64,000 nucleotides of DNA, taken from positions 1 through 64,000 of the IMG/VR virus record IMGVR_UViG_3300047510_002062, one strand, 5' to 3'. The position numbers and the translations under genes were made by a program. Below, in pieces: positions 18,201-27,600 of the stretch. The stretch comes from a virus. Within the stretch, counting starts at the first letter, position 1, and each line of letters opens with the position of its first letter. Under the pieces are notes generated by a model. It searched no databases, had not been told where the DNA came from, and worked only from the letters and a program-made list of their open reading frames with translations.

Positions 18201-21200
18201 AATCGCTGGATATCCAGGATATCCAAGAACTCCAGAAGTACTTATTTGAGTGTAATCTTTAGTCTCATCACTCACGGGTCCGTTTGAAAGTTCGACTATA
18301 TTTGCACTGAGAACACTAACAGTATATGTACCATTAAAATTCGCTGGTGAACTACTTTGAACTGTGATACTTTGCCCATTTACAAGATTATGTGAATTAG
18401 CACGAACTCTTAATTTGGAATTATTAAGTCCAACAATTCCCCCAGATCCTTGATTGTATCCATCAAATGTAGATGGTTCAGTTGGAATTATTCCAAATCT
18501 ATATGGAGATGTATTTGTTGCCCAAGTAACTGTATATGTACCATTATAATTAGAATTTGTAGCATTTTGAATTTTTACACTGTCTCCAACTCTTATTGCC
18601 GAGGTAATTGTTGATTCATTTATTCCCACTTGATCCTTATCATAAGTTACTGTCACGCCTTGATTTCTCAATGCAATATAAATTGGATCTCCACTATTTA
18701 AAATTGCTTGAGTGAAATCTGTACCAACTCCAGAGTTATTGTTTAATCTAAATCTATTATTGTCGATTTTTGTGATAACATATGATCCATTAAAGAATGA
18801 ATTTCCTTCAATTTTTACCGTTTGTGCAGTTTGGAACGGATGATTTATTGATGTAACTGTTGCTGGATAGTTTAAAAGACCTGCAACTCCTCCAGTTGCA
18901 TTTGCATCATTAAAATCATTAACAAAAACATTTAATGTTGTGCCATTCAGATAAAAACTTGTTGAGTTGATGACAGTTACTACAAATGGATTACCAAAAG
19001 TATCATAGTTGAATATTCCAACATTTCCTACAGAACCTTGGATTTTAACTTGATCATTAGTAACAAACGGATGAGATCCATTTGTTGTTACTATAGCATC
19101 TCTTATTAAACCGCTTATTCCACCAGAACCAACCAATCCAAAATTTGTGGAATTGACGGAAACATCATTTCCAGCAAATATGTATGGGTCAGAATTATTA
19201 ATTATTTCACTAACTACTGTAATAGTATCTGAAGTAAAATTGCCACCAAATTGAGTTTGAATATTTTGGATTCCTATTTGATCTCCAACTTGATAAACAA
19301 TTGGATTTTGAAGTCTTACTAGTAATCTAGAACCAATTAATCCAACAGTTCCTCCTATTCCTGGATTTGTATAGTCTGATCCAGTATCTATAGGATTTGC
19401 CCCAGAAGTTAATAGCAGTAATTGATTAGAAGAAATAATGCGAGCACTTTGAATTGTTCCTTCTAAATTGGATTTTGTTGAATTTAATCCTTGTAATTTA
19501 ACAGAAATTGTTTGACCAACATTTCCAAATAGAGGTGATCTAAACAAATTACCAAAGGCATTATTTGTAAAATTAATAAATGGCAATAAATTTCTAACTC
19601 CAAGATTTCCGGTCTCTCCCGATGAGAAGTTTGTTGAAGTAGTTGAATTATAAGCACTAGTTAAAGTTAATGTATTTCCACTTATAGATCCAACAGTATA
19701 CGATAAACCATTAAAGTTTGTTGTTCCATATACATCAAATTGTGATCCAGGACTAAATGTAAATCCAGAAGGTGTAATAGTACCATGAGTAACAAGTAAG
19801 GGAGATCCAACTCTTCCAGAAATAGTTGATGCATTAACATTCAAAGAACTAGAATATTGAATTGGATTTGCCGTAGATTGATTTCTGAAACTTTCAGATC
19901 CAAGAAGAATTCTTGTGCTATCTAAAATTACAGCATTTGTATAAACTTGATTAAAAAACGTTCCTGGAGAATTTTGTATTTTTAATTGAATAGTAGAATT
20001 TGGAGATCCAAAAACACTAGTATTGGTTACAGTTGCAATTCCAGAACTAGTGTGAATTCCTATTTTACCAGATGTTCCAGGTGTTACAAGTTGTGTTGGT
20101 GTTTGATTTTCCTTCAAAGTAAAAGCATATGGTTCTGTAATAGCAGATTTAATCCCGACAATTACGTATCCATCATTATAAATTGAAGAATTTCCTGTAA
20201 TACCAAACGCAGTAATCCCCATTCCAACTTCAAGAGGATATGCTGTTATTGAAGCAGATGCAATACCACTTAAATTTAGTTTATTTCCAGAATTTGTAAT
20301 TAAGTCTGCTGCTGTAGGTACAATATTAGTTACAGAATTTGCAAGTCTAAAGGTATTAATTCCTGCCTGTGCTACTCTCCAAGTTCCGTTGTAAACACTA
20401 TTTTCATTTCCACTTATCGAAACCAATTCTCCATTATTAAATCCATGAGAAGGTGCATCAACAATTGGAATAAATCTTTCAATAATATAATAACCGCTGT
20501 TAAATCCAAAAGGAACATTACTTCCTTGACGTGCAAAATTAAAACTAAATCTATCAATACCACCTCTTACATCCGTGACAGTTAATCCATATCCAGTATT
20601 AGTATAGTCAAATACTGTTCCCGTTTCAAAGATATATACAACATCTCCATTAATTAAATAATCTGTTAAGGAAATATCGTCAGAACCAGGTTGCAAAATA
20701 CGAACTTCATAACTAGCAATTATTCCATTAATATTATTTTCAGCAAAAGTATTTGTGTAATCAAGTAAATATGGATTTTTAACTGTACCTGCATTTAAAT
20801 TATATGCAATACTTGTAATTCCAACGGATTTAATTGTGGCAGGAATTACTAATTCCAACTCTGCTTGATCATATCCAACCGTTGATCCTGCGCCAATAGA
20901 GGTATTGGTGTAAAACCCTACAGAAGATGTATCATTCACATAGAAAGAAACATTTGGAACTAATTCTGCACCAACTGTCAAAACTGTAGATCCCCATGCA
21001 GAATATGATGGATTATTAATTCCTCTAATAATAATTTGATCCCCTTCACTAAAAGTGTGATTTCCAGATGTTTGAAGAACTGCCGTTCCTATAGCAACAT
21101 TTGATGGACCATCAACAACCGGACCGTTATCTGTAACGATTAAAGATCCGCTTACAAATGATAGTGCTCCTGGAGGAGGACTATCTCCTACTGGAATTGT

Positions 21201-24200
21201 AAATTGTATTACTCCAGGAGAAGGTTGACTTATACTTATTACTGTATATGATCCATTAATGAAAGAATAAGCAGAATCAACACCAGTAATTAATATGTCA
21301 AAAGGAGTAGTAACCTGATTATTTGCAAATACTCCATTGGTATCATTTATAGTAATGGTTGTATTAGTACTACCAATATCAAGTCCTGATATTGCAAATT
21401 GATCTGGATATGCAATAGAACTGATTTGGAAAGCAGTATAACCAATACTTACAATATTGGGAGATGTATATCCAATTGAGGTTACAGAAGAAGAGGAATA
21501 ACCAATACTTGTAATAGTTGCCCCAGTATATGCGACACCAGTTATAGATCCGTGAGTATAAGCAGCACCAACAATTGGATTTGTAGTGTATGAAATGCCG
21601 ACAATTTGAGCGGAAGAATATGCAATGCCAACTGTATTTGACTCATCAATAGCAGTATATGCAATTCCTGCAATTGAATAAGAACTATATGCTATTCCTG
21701 TAATTGATGTGTTTGTATAACCAATTGAAGTAATGCTTACATGAGTATAAGCAATTCCAGAAGAAGTTCCATTCCTATAAGATATACTAGATATGGGTGT
21801 ATTATCATATCTTATATTAATTGGTCTGGGACTGAAAGTAGTTAGATTTACAGGATAATCAATATAATTTGTTGGTGTTCCAGTATTAGAATTTAGGGAG
21901 GAATTCACAATAGATCCATTTGCATCTACTGAGGTTATATTAATTACTAGATCATTATTTGAACTTCCTGGTGTTCCGTCAACACCATCCAATTGACCTC
22001 CTTTAACTCTTACGATATCTCCATCGTTATATCCACTTCCAGCATTAGTAACAGTGTATGTGTATGAACCAGTTCCTTTTTGAACACTAATTGATCCTGC
22101 GGTAACACCACCATATTGATAATTTATTCCTTGCCTATTTGAATAAACATCCTCAACAAGAGAATCAATTCTGAATACAACTGATCCAGAAACAGTATCT
22201 TCTCCAACTAAAGATGCGTCGATATTAATTATATCTCCAATTCTATATCCAGTACCTTCAAATCCTGGAACTACACTTATTGTATATCTATCATTTAATT
22301 TACCAATTGAAAAACTTGCTCCAGTTGATACTGTGTTTGTAGTTGGATTTCCAAATGAATCTAATCTACTTTGATTTGGAAATTGAGTAACTAAAGGATT
22401 ATCATCATCATGAACACCGTAATTTTCAATTTTGAAATGGGAAGCAAATCTCCAATTACCTCCCGCAAAAGTTCCAGGATCTGATGAAAGTTGTATTTCA
22501 GAAAATTCATGCTTATTTAATTTAACATATTTGTATGAAGCTGGACTTATGCTGTTTACAAATACTGCATCGTAAGTTTCTCCATTAACTTCATCTGAAT
22601 CATAATTTGATATACCAATAACTCTAATATTTCTATATACAAGTTCTTCTTGAAGTGTTCTTGTGACATTTGTTACTGGTGGTGGGAAAAATGGGGATCC
22701 TTCCTCCCAAACTTTAGTACCACCAAAGAAAAATCCATCTCCAGATAATTGCCAAGTATCAGGTGTAACCTCTGTACGACGGAATAAAAGTCTTAATGAA
22801 CTTGGATTCTCCGATCCAGATCCGGTAGTAGCAAACTCAAGATCTCCATCAGCTGGGAATGTAGGGTCTCCACCACCAATTTGTGGATTTCCCATAATAA
22901 TTCTAAATGGATAAAATCTACCTGCTGTAAGTTGAACATTTGCTGTACTTTCTGCAGTATAAACTGCTGTCCTCTGAGATTTGTTGCTATTGTTATCTGA
23001 TTCTCTAATAGCATATCTAAGAGAAGAACTGGATGGACATAATATATTTGCTGTGGTATCTCTCCAGTTGTTGTATACATTATCAACACTAGTTTGATTT
23101 ATTTGTCCTGTGAGTGGATCATCTGAAGCAATCCATAAAAAACTAGCTCCAATACTTTGTAATCTAAATCTATAAGTTCCACTAACTAAAGGTTGAAAAT
23201 ATCCAAGAGCCATCGCACTATAGTCTTGAATATCCGATCTAAATCTATCAATAAATTGAACTGGTCCCCAAAATCCACCTTTTTCTGTATTTGTAATGTT
23301 TCTAAATCTATCAAATCTATTTGGGCTTTTAACAATACTTACATCTTTATATCCTGATCCAGATGGTCCAGTTGAACTTGGATTTGATGGGTTTGGTGGA
23401 TTTGTATATCCAGCCAATCTAGTTGCCGGAGTAAAATATGTTCTATTGACTACTTCTGTTCCCCCCAAATTTGTAATTCCCAGTATTCCTTGAGTAGAAT
23501 CTCCAAAATTACCACCCTGCTCAGTTCCATTAACATACCAGTTGCAACCTGGATCATCTCTAAGGTTACCCGTACTTTGAGTTCCTAAAGTTAATGGCAC
23601 AGCAAGAGAATTAAAAAATTCTCTAAATTCCTCTGATGAAAATTCAGATCCAGATATTTGAACACCATTGGTAAATGATGCTCCTACGCCAGCAGCTCCG
23701 TTTTGATTAAGAGTACTTTCATAATATCCACGATACCTTCTAAAATAAAATCCAGGTTCATTAAATGTATATTTTGAAGTAGTATATCCAACAAAGTTTT
23801 TTGTACTAACTGCAATTCCAACACCAGACGCATTTATCAATGATGGAGAAGTATTTTCCTGTTCATTTGATGCTGTTATAAAATATGTTGGAATATTTCT
23901 TCTTTGAATGCTATCTAAATATCTTCCTATTTTTGCATTACCAACTCTTCCTTCAGTTATATTTGTAGCAACTTGAGAAGAATCACTATAGTATAAAGAA
24001 AAAATTGTTCCATGAACATCTTCTGAATATATTCCTGGAGAATTTGAATTTGTTTCTAAATCTACAACTCTATTATTGACACCAAATGATGCATTTGCTG
24101 TTCTATAAAGTTGTTGAAATCTGGTTGGGGTAGTATTATTTGGAAGATATGTTCCCTCATCCACATCAATATAATTATTTGACCAGGTATTTTTGAATTT

Positions 24201-24611
24201 ATAATACTGATCAAAAGTGGCATCTCCAAGAATCATATAAGGTTGAAATTCAAGAATTTCTGAGCCAGATCCAACTATAGACTGTGTAGTTCCTTTTGAC
24301 CTCAGTGTTTGATCTACATAAGTATATAAATTTGGAGAATCTGAAAGACCAACTTTTTTTGAAATTAATTCTTTATGTAGAAATGCCGGGAAAATACCGT
24401 CATAAAACATTGTCAATGTGGATCCAGCACCAATTTGTGTACCGGTAAATTGTGTTGTTCTTGCATCATTATAATCAACTAATCCATCTGAGGCTAAATT
24501 CATAGAGTAAGAAATATCACTATGAAATACAATATTAACTCCTTCGGAAAACAAATTTCCTTTAAAAAGAATAGGACAAAGGTTAGCTACAGAAGAACCG
24601 TAAAATGCCAT
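15207..24611 (-). CDS. giant virion structural protein with PA14-like domain, 3134 aa
   Basis: This is the largest gene of the window. Residues about 445-600 look like a PA14/GLEYA-type carbohydrate-binding domain (ALGYFQPLVSGTYRFRLQSI, FLWIASDDPLTG, and later VQLTAGRFYPFRIIMGNP). Residues about 940-1065 are a run of roughly twelve decapeptides of the form GIAYT..SIT. From about 1100 to 2350 there are many copies of a beta unit of about 80 residues with G..V.I.G...FNG.Y.V..I..N.F.L, similar to the FCCH-like repeats annotated in other phages. The C-terminal region (after 2550) is unique, with IYENTKIFDRNTLI and GKTYWELFMENCQGMRVDQG. It is probably a long, multi-domain fibre that binds cell-surface glycans. 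The binding role is inferred from the PA14-like domain. Confidence 0.8.
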   Translation of the reverse strand: MAFYGSSVANLCPILFKGNLFSEGVNIVFHSDISYSMNLASDGLVDYNDARTTQFTGTQIGAGSTLTMFYDGIFPAFLHKELISKKVGLSDSPNLYTYVDQTLRSKGTTQSIVGSGSEILEFQPYMILGDATFDQYYKFKNTWSNNYIDVDEGTYLPNNTTPTRFQQLYRTANASFGVNNRVVDLETNSNSPGIYSEDVHGTIFSLYYSDSSQVATNITEGRVGNAKIGRYLDSIQRRNIPTYFITASNEQENTSPSLINASGVGIAVSTKNFVGYTTSKYTFNEPGFYFRRYRGYYESTLNQNGAAGVGASFTNGVQISGSEFSSEEFREFFNSLAVPLTLGTQSTGNLRDDPGCNWYVNGTEQGGNFGDSTQGILGITNLGGTEVVNRTYFTPATRLAGYTNPPNPSNPSSTGPSGSGYKDVSIVKSPNRFDRFRNITNTEKGGFWGPVQFIDRFRSDIQDYSAMALGYFQPLVSGTYRFRLQSIGASFLWIASDDPLTGQINQTSVDNVYNNWRDTTANILCPSSSSLRYAIRESDNNSNKSQRTAVYTAESTANVQLTAGRFYPFRIIMGNPQIGGGDPTFPADGDLEFATTGSGSENPSSLRLLFRRTEVTPDTWQLSGDGFFFGGTKVWEEGSPFFPPPVTNVTRTLQEELVYRNIRVIGISNYDSDEVNGETYDAVFVNSISPASYKYVKLNKHEFSEIQLSSDPGTFAGGNWRFASHFKIENYGVHDDDNPLVTQFPNQSRLDSFGNPTTNTVSTGASFSIGKLNDRYTISVVPGFEGTGYRIGDIINIDASLVGEDTVSGSVVFRIDSLVEDVYSNRQGINYQYGGVTAGSISVQKGTGSYTYTVTNAGSGYNDGDIVRVKGGQLDGVDGTPGSSNNDLVINITSVDANGSIVNSSLNSNTGTPTNYIDYPVNLTTFSPRPINIRYDNTPISSISYRNGTSSGIAYTHVSITSIGYTNTSITGIAYSSYSIAGIAYTAIDESNTVGIAYSSAQIVGISYTTNPIVGAAYTHGSITGVAYTGATITSIGYSSSSVTSIGYTSPNIVSIGYTAFQISSIAYPDQFAISGLDIGSTNTTITINDTNGVFANNQVTTPFDILITGVDSAYSFINGSYTVISISQPSPGVIQFTIPVGDSPPPGALSFVSGSLIVTDNGPVVDGPSNVAIGTAVLQTSGNHTFSEGDQIIIRGINNPSYSAWGSTVLTVGAELVPNVSFYVNDTSSVGFYTNTSIGAGSTVGYDQAELELVIPATIKSVGITSIAYNLNAGTVKNPYLLDYTNTFAENNINGIIASYEVRILQPGSDDISLTDYLINGDVVYIFETGTVFDYTNTGYGLTVTDVRGGIDRFSFNFARQGSNVPFGFNSGYYIIERFIPIVDAPSHGFNNGELVSISGNENSVYNGTWRVAQAGINTFRLANSVTNIVPTAADLITNSGNKLNLSGIASASITAYPLEVGMGITAFGITGNSSIYNDGYVIVGIKSAITEPYAFTLKENQTPTQLVTPGTSGKIGIHTSSGIATVTNTSVFGSPNSTIQLKIQNSPGTFFNQVYTNAVILDSTRILLGSESFRNQSTANPIQYSSSLNVNASTISGRVGSPLLVTHGTITPSGFTFSPGSQFDVYGTTNFNGLSYTVGSISGNTLTLTSAYNSTTSTNFSSGETGNLGVRNLLPFINFTNNAFGNLFRSPLFGNVGQTISVKLQGLNSTKSNLEGTIQSARIISSNQLLLLTSGANPIDTGSDYTNPGIGGTVGLIGSRLLVRLQNPIVYQVGDQIGIQNIQTQFGGNFTSDTITVVSEIINNSDPYIFAGNDVSVNSTNFGLVGSGGISGLIRDAIVTTNGSHPFVTNDQVKIQGSVGNVGIFNYDTFGNPFVVTVINSTSFYLNGTTLNVFVNDFNDANATGGVAGLLNYPATVTSINHPFQTAQTVKIEGNSFFNGSYVITKIDNNRFRLNNNSGVGTDFTQAILNSGDPIYIALRNQGVTVTYDKDQVGINESTITSAIRVGDSVKIQNATNSNYNGTYTVTWATNTSPYRFGIIPTEPSTFDGYNQGSGGIVGLNNSKLRVRANSHNLVNGQSITVQSSSPANFNGTYTVSVLSANIVELSNGPVSDETKDYTQISTSGVLGYPGYPAIATLSQTSLPTGIVDGSELRIVGSNQPFSPQDVTIKVYRNNGVNPVLLGLTNATNPANYSTVFNNSGFGYTGGLRNVDPIIRFNNVEAEKLGLNNTKFQIGNNVPLDVISTTQFQSGFYDAKLLTTGSTYSLQLINARNPSNNIFVPSDVNFRVGLANSDRVVRTSSHGFTQSDVGVTAVFINTNNNSLQASYGGDYFVSEIIDSERFAVRSSPLNTTTALAAGINSDYTVTDVDGYYVKIGVGPRLTVSGSLFNQNHALLVGDTLTISGTTNFNGSRTVSEVLSPSEVRLSTPYPSPLTDGDGTRNYNFTPQTGTFTRSVTRNAGITVRRSAEQYVIQAYTSRGANFRENEQFVVSGTTFNGISPDNNLVVRVSSTQTGGAINSLELTTPGTVGSNDPDSALDYDPRTFALQQAIGDGSGAAFNVIRRGEYSSTLGFTTYSQVTLATGGQFYQPNESILIQGSQLGGKSPDNDLIITIESVGVNGAIVGTGFTYVGISSDGSGLKNSGITTIYQSPSIPGQEVSKPIGLEETWRLNGTLKFTSPPPGQGELKQTHDMLTLAKANRGGVVKSSRVFQYGDIDKKAEIFEIFAYGTRGADATTDNGGESNIIYDTNGNSGIATITLRSDETDDEQPLQGIKTGDTVYILSRIEPGYSGVKFPGLRKEPYTDYTIVGYGFTVLGVYSNANAGTDFEVAAGRNQTFSEVIEIPGDATYNGPISGNGATIPGTGGSGYRNPDNGLWYSFCFGDGHDQLVIQTSNKNATLNDNLSDIVDFLIVRAEEPILIRTNGIHSFVPGERIYIENTKIFDRNTLISPNTNPGLAGTSFIVGPNTIDVGGKGIAETLPGGFVVSQATITEFEAGTGTRAIPLLDDFGNPITMGTISPNGKTYWELFMENCQGMRVDQGATTIWTTSNLNGSWESGLGTWSNLNYPIVYGNRGVNDENPEPGGDSDVVATRFILAVDGTAYTIKPGGSPRIDNRVALAKAISSFIAGQLSS
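21421..21790 (-). repeat. decapeptide-coding repeat (GIAYT...SI), about 12 copies
   Basis: The encoded segment repeats units such as TSIGYTNTSI, TGIAYSSYSI, VGAAYTHGSI, TGVAYTGATI and TSIGYTSPNI with a period of 10 residues (30 bp), apart from one longer unit. The strict I-G-x-A/x-Y-T/S spacing suggests a beta-solenoid or stacked hairpins. Confidence 0.75.
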
Positions 24612-24642
24612 TTTATTTTATTATATACTTTATCTATTGAGG

Positions 24643-24650
24643 TATTTATA
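24643..24650 (-). promoter_or_regulatory. T4-type late promoter TATAAATA overlapping a stop codon
   Basis: A perfect TATAAATA on the minus strand. It includes the TAA stop (24648-24646) of the 2135-aa gene and lies 31 bp before the 3134-aa gene's ATG. Confidence 0.8.
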
Positions 24651-27600
24651 CGTAAGAACCAAAGACACCCAACACTTTTGCAGTTGATGAACTTGAGAAA
24701 CTTCCACTACTATCACAGAAGAATGTGAATCCAACTACAAATTCTCCAGAAGTACCGGATGAAGTTACAGAACTAGTTCCATTTAACCATCTAATGTTTG
24801 AACTAGGAATTGTAAATGTTGTTCCTCCAACAGTTATTTGTAATTTTGAAGGAATTCCTGTTGGGCTAGATGGAGAAGATATAACCAATGTGTAGTTATA
24901 TGTTCTATTTGGTGTATTTGGAACATTTGTTATATTTAATGTATCAATTGTAGTAGTAAAATTACTATCTCTTCTTGAAACAGGTCCATTTCTAAAGTCA
25001 ACAGTTACAACATTAGAAGTCACAGTAAATGATGTATTTACAATATCAGATATTTGACTAAACGTTGATATGCCAGTTACTTGTGCTCCATTGTTAATAT
25101 TGAAAGAAGTTCCTCTTAAAGTATTAACAAGTCCTTCAAAATATGCACCATCTCTACCGATATTGCCAGTAGACATCAACTGAGTTGCAGCTGCACGTAT
25201 TTGGGAGTAATTATTACTATCAGTTCCAGTAACTGTTTCTCTTACCGGAATAGTATTTCTAGTTGTTGATCCAGAGGTAAATGTTGCAGCATATTCTGTT
25301 CTAGGTAGGAAGTTATTTACAAAGTTTGAATTTAAATTATTTACCAGTGTGGCATTTGCAACTTGAATTGGAGCAGTTGTTTTATCTGCTGGCAAAGTGG
25401 ATTTTAAAATACCACCTTCTACCAATCCATTACATCTAAAATCGAGTCTAAATCCAGTAGCAGTACTTCCAAGTTCCCATTTCGGTTTAGCAGCACCTGG
25501 ACTTACCGCAGGTTCTATGTATAATTCAGTATCTTCACCAGTTCTAGAAAACTCTAATACATTTGTTATACCGGCATACCATTGCCACCCATAACCAACA
25601 TCACTTAATGGAACACTATTCCATAATTTATTTACACCAACTCTTCCTACTGCAAAGTCAACTGAAGTTGAAGAAAGTTTATTATCATATATTATTCTAG
25701 TTCCAGTAGTTCTATTGGTAAATGTTGGAGCACCAGTTCCAATTACGGGATCTGCTCCAGCAACACCAAAATTCACCGGTACAATTGGGGATCTATAAAC
25801 AACAGTTGCGACACCGACAACTGTGTTTGGAAGACTTGTAGGTGGATATTGAACATTAATCGAAACACCAAAACCAACTGGATCTCCAACAAATTTAATA
25901 ACTGGGTTTGCTACTTTTTGTCCATTAAAGTCTGCAGGAATACCTGAACTGAGATCTGGTATGGTTTGACTAAGAGATCCTGTAGCGACACCAATTTGGT
26001 TAAGAGCAGCACTACTTTGTGTAAATGTTACTGTTGTAAGACCGGAATTTTGATTTGTTTGAGCACTCACAACAATTCCAGATCCTTGGAATCTTAATTC
26101 TCTAGTTATTGCTCTTGTAATAGATCCTGCTGTTACATCTACACCATACAAACTATCATTAATCCATCCAAATCCTTGCCACTTGGATTGATTATCTAAA
26201 GGATCTACAACATATATCCATCCAGCATTTTCTCCTAATTCTGGAGTTCCATTTAAAACAATGTCTCCAATATTGGCAGATTTTGTTGGTCTAGTTGAAG
26301 AAACTGTTATTTCTCTAGATACTTCTAATTCTCCTCTAATACCTGCCTTTCTAAATTCAATACCATCTTCAGCAGTTGAAGTTATTTTTTCATTAAAGAT
26401 TGTAGGTCCACCAAATTCAGAAATAAGTTTTGAATTTGGACCTCCATTTACCTTTATAGATCTATTAATGACAACTTCTTCTGGAGTTAATAAATTATAT
26501 CCTCCCTCAGAAACTAATTCTAATGGAACTTCACCAGAAACAGTTGGTATTGGAGCATCATATATTTGATCCTTTCCGTTACTGGTTATTTTTCTATTAT
26601 TATTATAAAAATCTCCATCACTATTCATTGCGGAATATAAAATTGTTCCGCCATTAATCTTTGTGGATTGTGATAGAATTTCTTCTTGTGGCGTCAAAAC
26701 TCTATCTTGTCTTTCTGGTAAAGCAGTTGAATAATTACCTGGACCATAACCAAGGTATTCAAAAGTATGCCCAGAAGCACGAATGATTGAATTTCTTCTA
26801 GATTCTGTAGGTAATACTTTAATTCTTCTAACTAATGAGTTCTTTACGTGTAAATCACGTCTAGTTCCCATTAATGCTCTTTCAACTACTAAAGAATTTG
26901 ATATGATTGTTGATTTTATTCTAACTATTTCATTATCAATTAAAAGATAATCTCCTATATTTAAACCCACTGATGAATTCAAAACAAGAGGAGCACTTCC
27001 AGTTGCTTGCAAATCAGTCTGAACTATTCCAACGTATTTGTCAAAATTATAAAGTAATCTTGAAGATTTAAATTCATTATCTCCAGAAACAGATCCTCTA
27101 TTTGCTGTGTTAAATGGTAAAATTGCCTTTATTGTTCCTGTAGTTACTGGTGTTGTACTGGATTTACCCATATCAACACGAACAGAAGTTAAATTATTAT
27201 TTAAATTAGTAACAAAGAAGTTTTCTTTATTGTTAAAGAAGTTGTCAGTAGCACCATAAAGTATTATACTTGATCCCACTCTGAATGGATGACTAGTACT
27301 AAATCCAATAGTTCCAATTCCAGTAGATGGTGTATATTCAATACTAGAAACTGGAACTTCTAATCCAGTTATAATAGCAATAGAATTATTAGTACTTCCA
27401 CTTACGGATCTTTTAAATGTTGATATAGATTTTGCAGATATTACATCTATTTCTTTTGTTTTTCCAGTATCAATTTTATCAATTATATAATAACCATTAT
27501 AATCTTCAATATTTCCTCTATGTGAGCTTATTCCACTTACTCTAATTGAAAAACCTTTACTATTGTTTATGGCATTTACTGATAAACGAGCAGTATTTGA

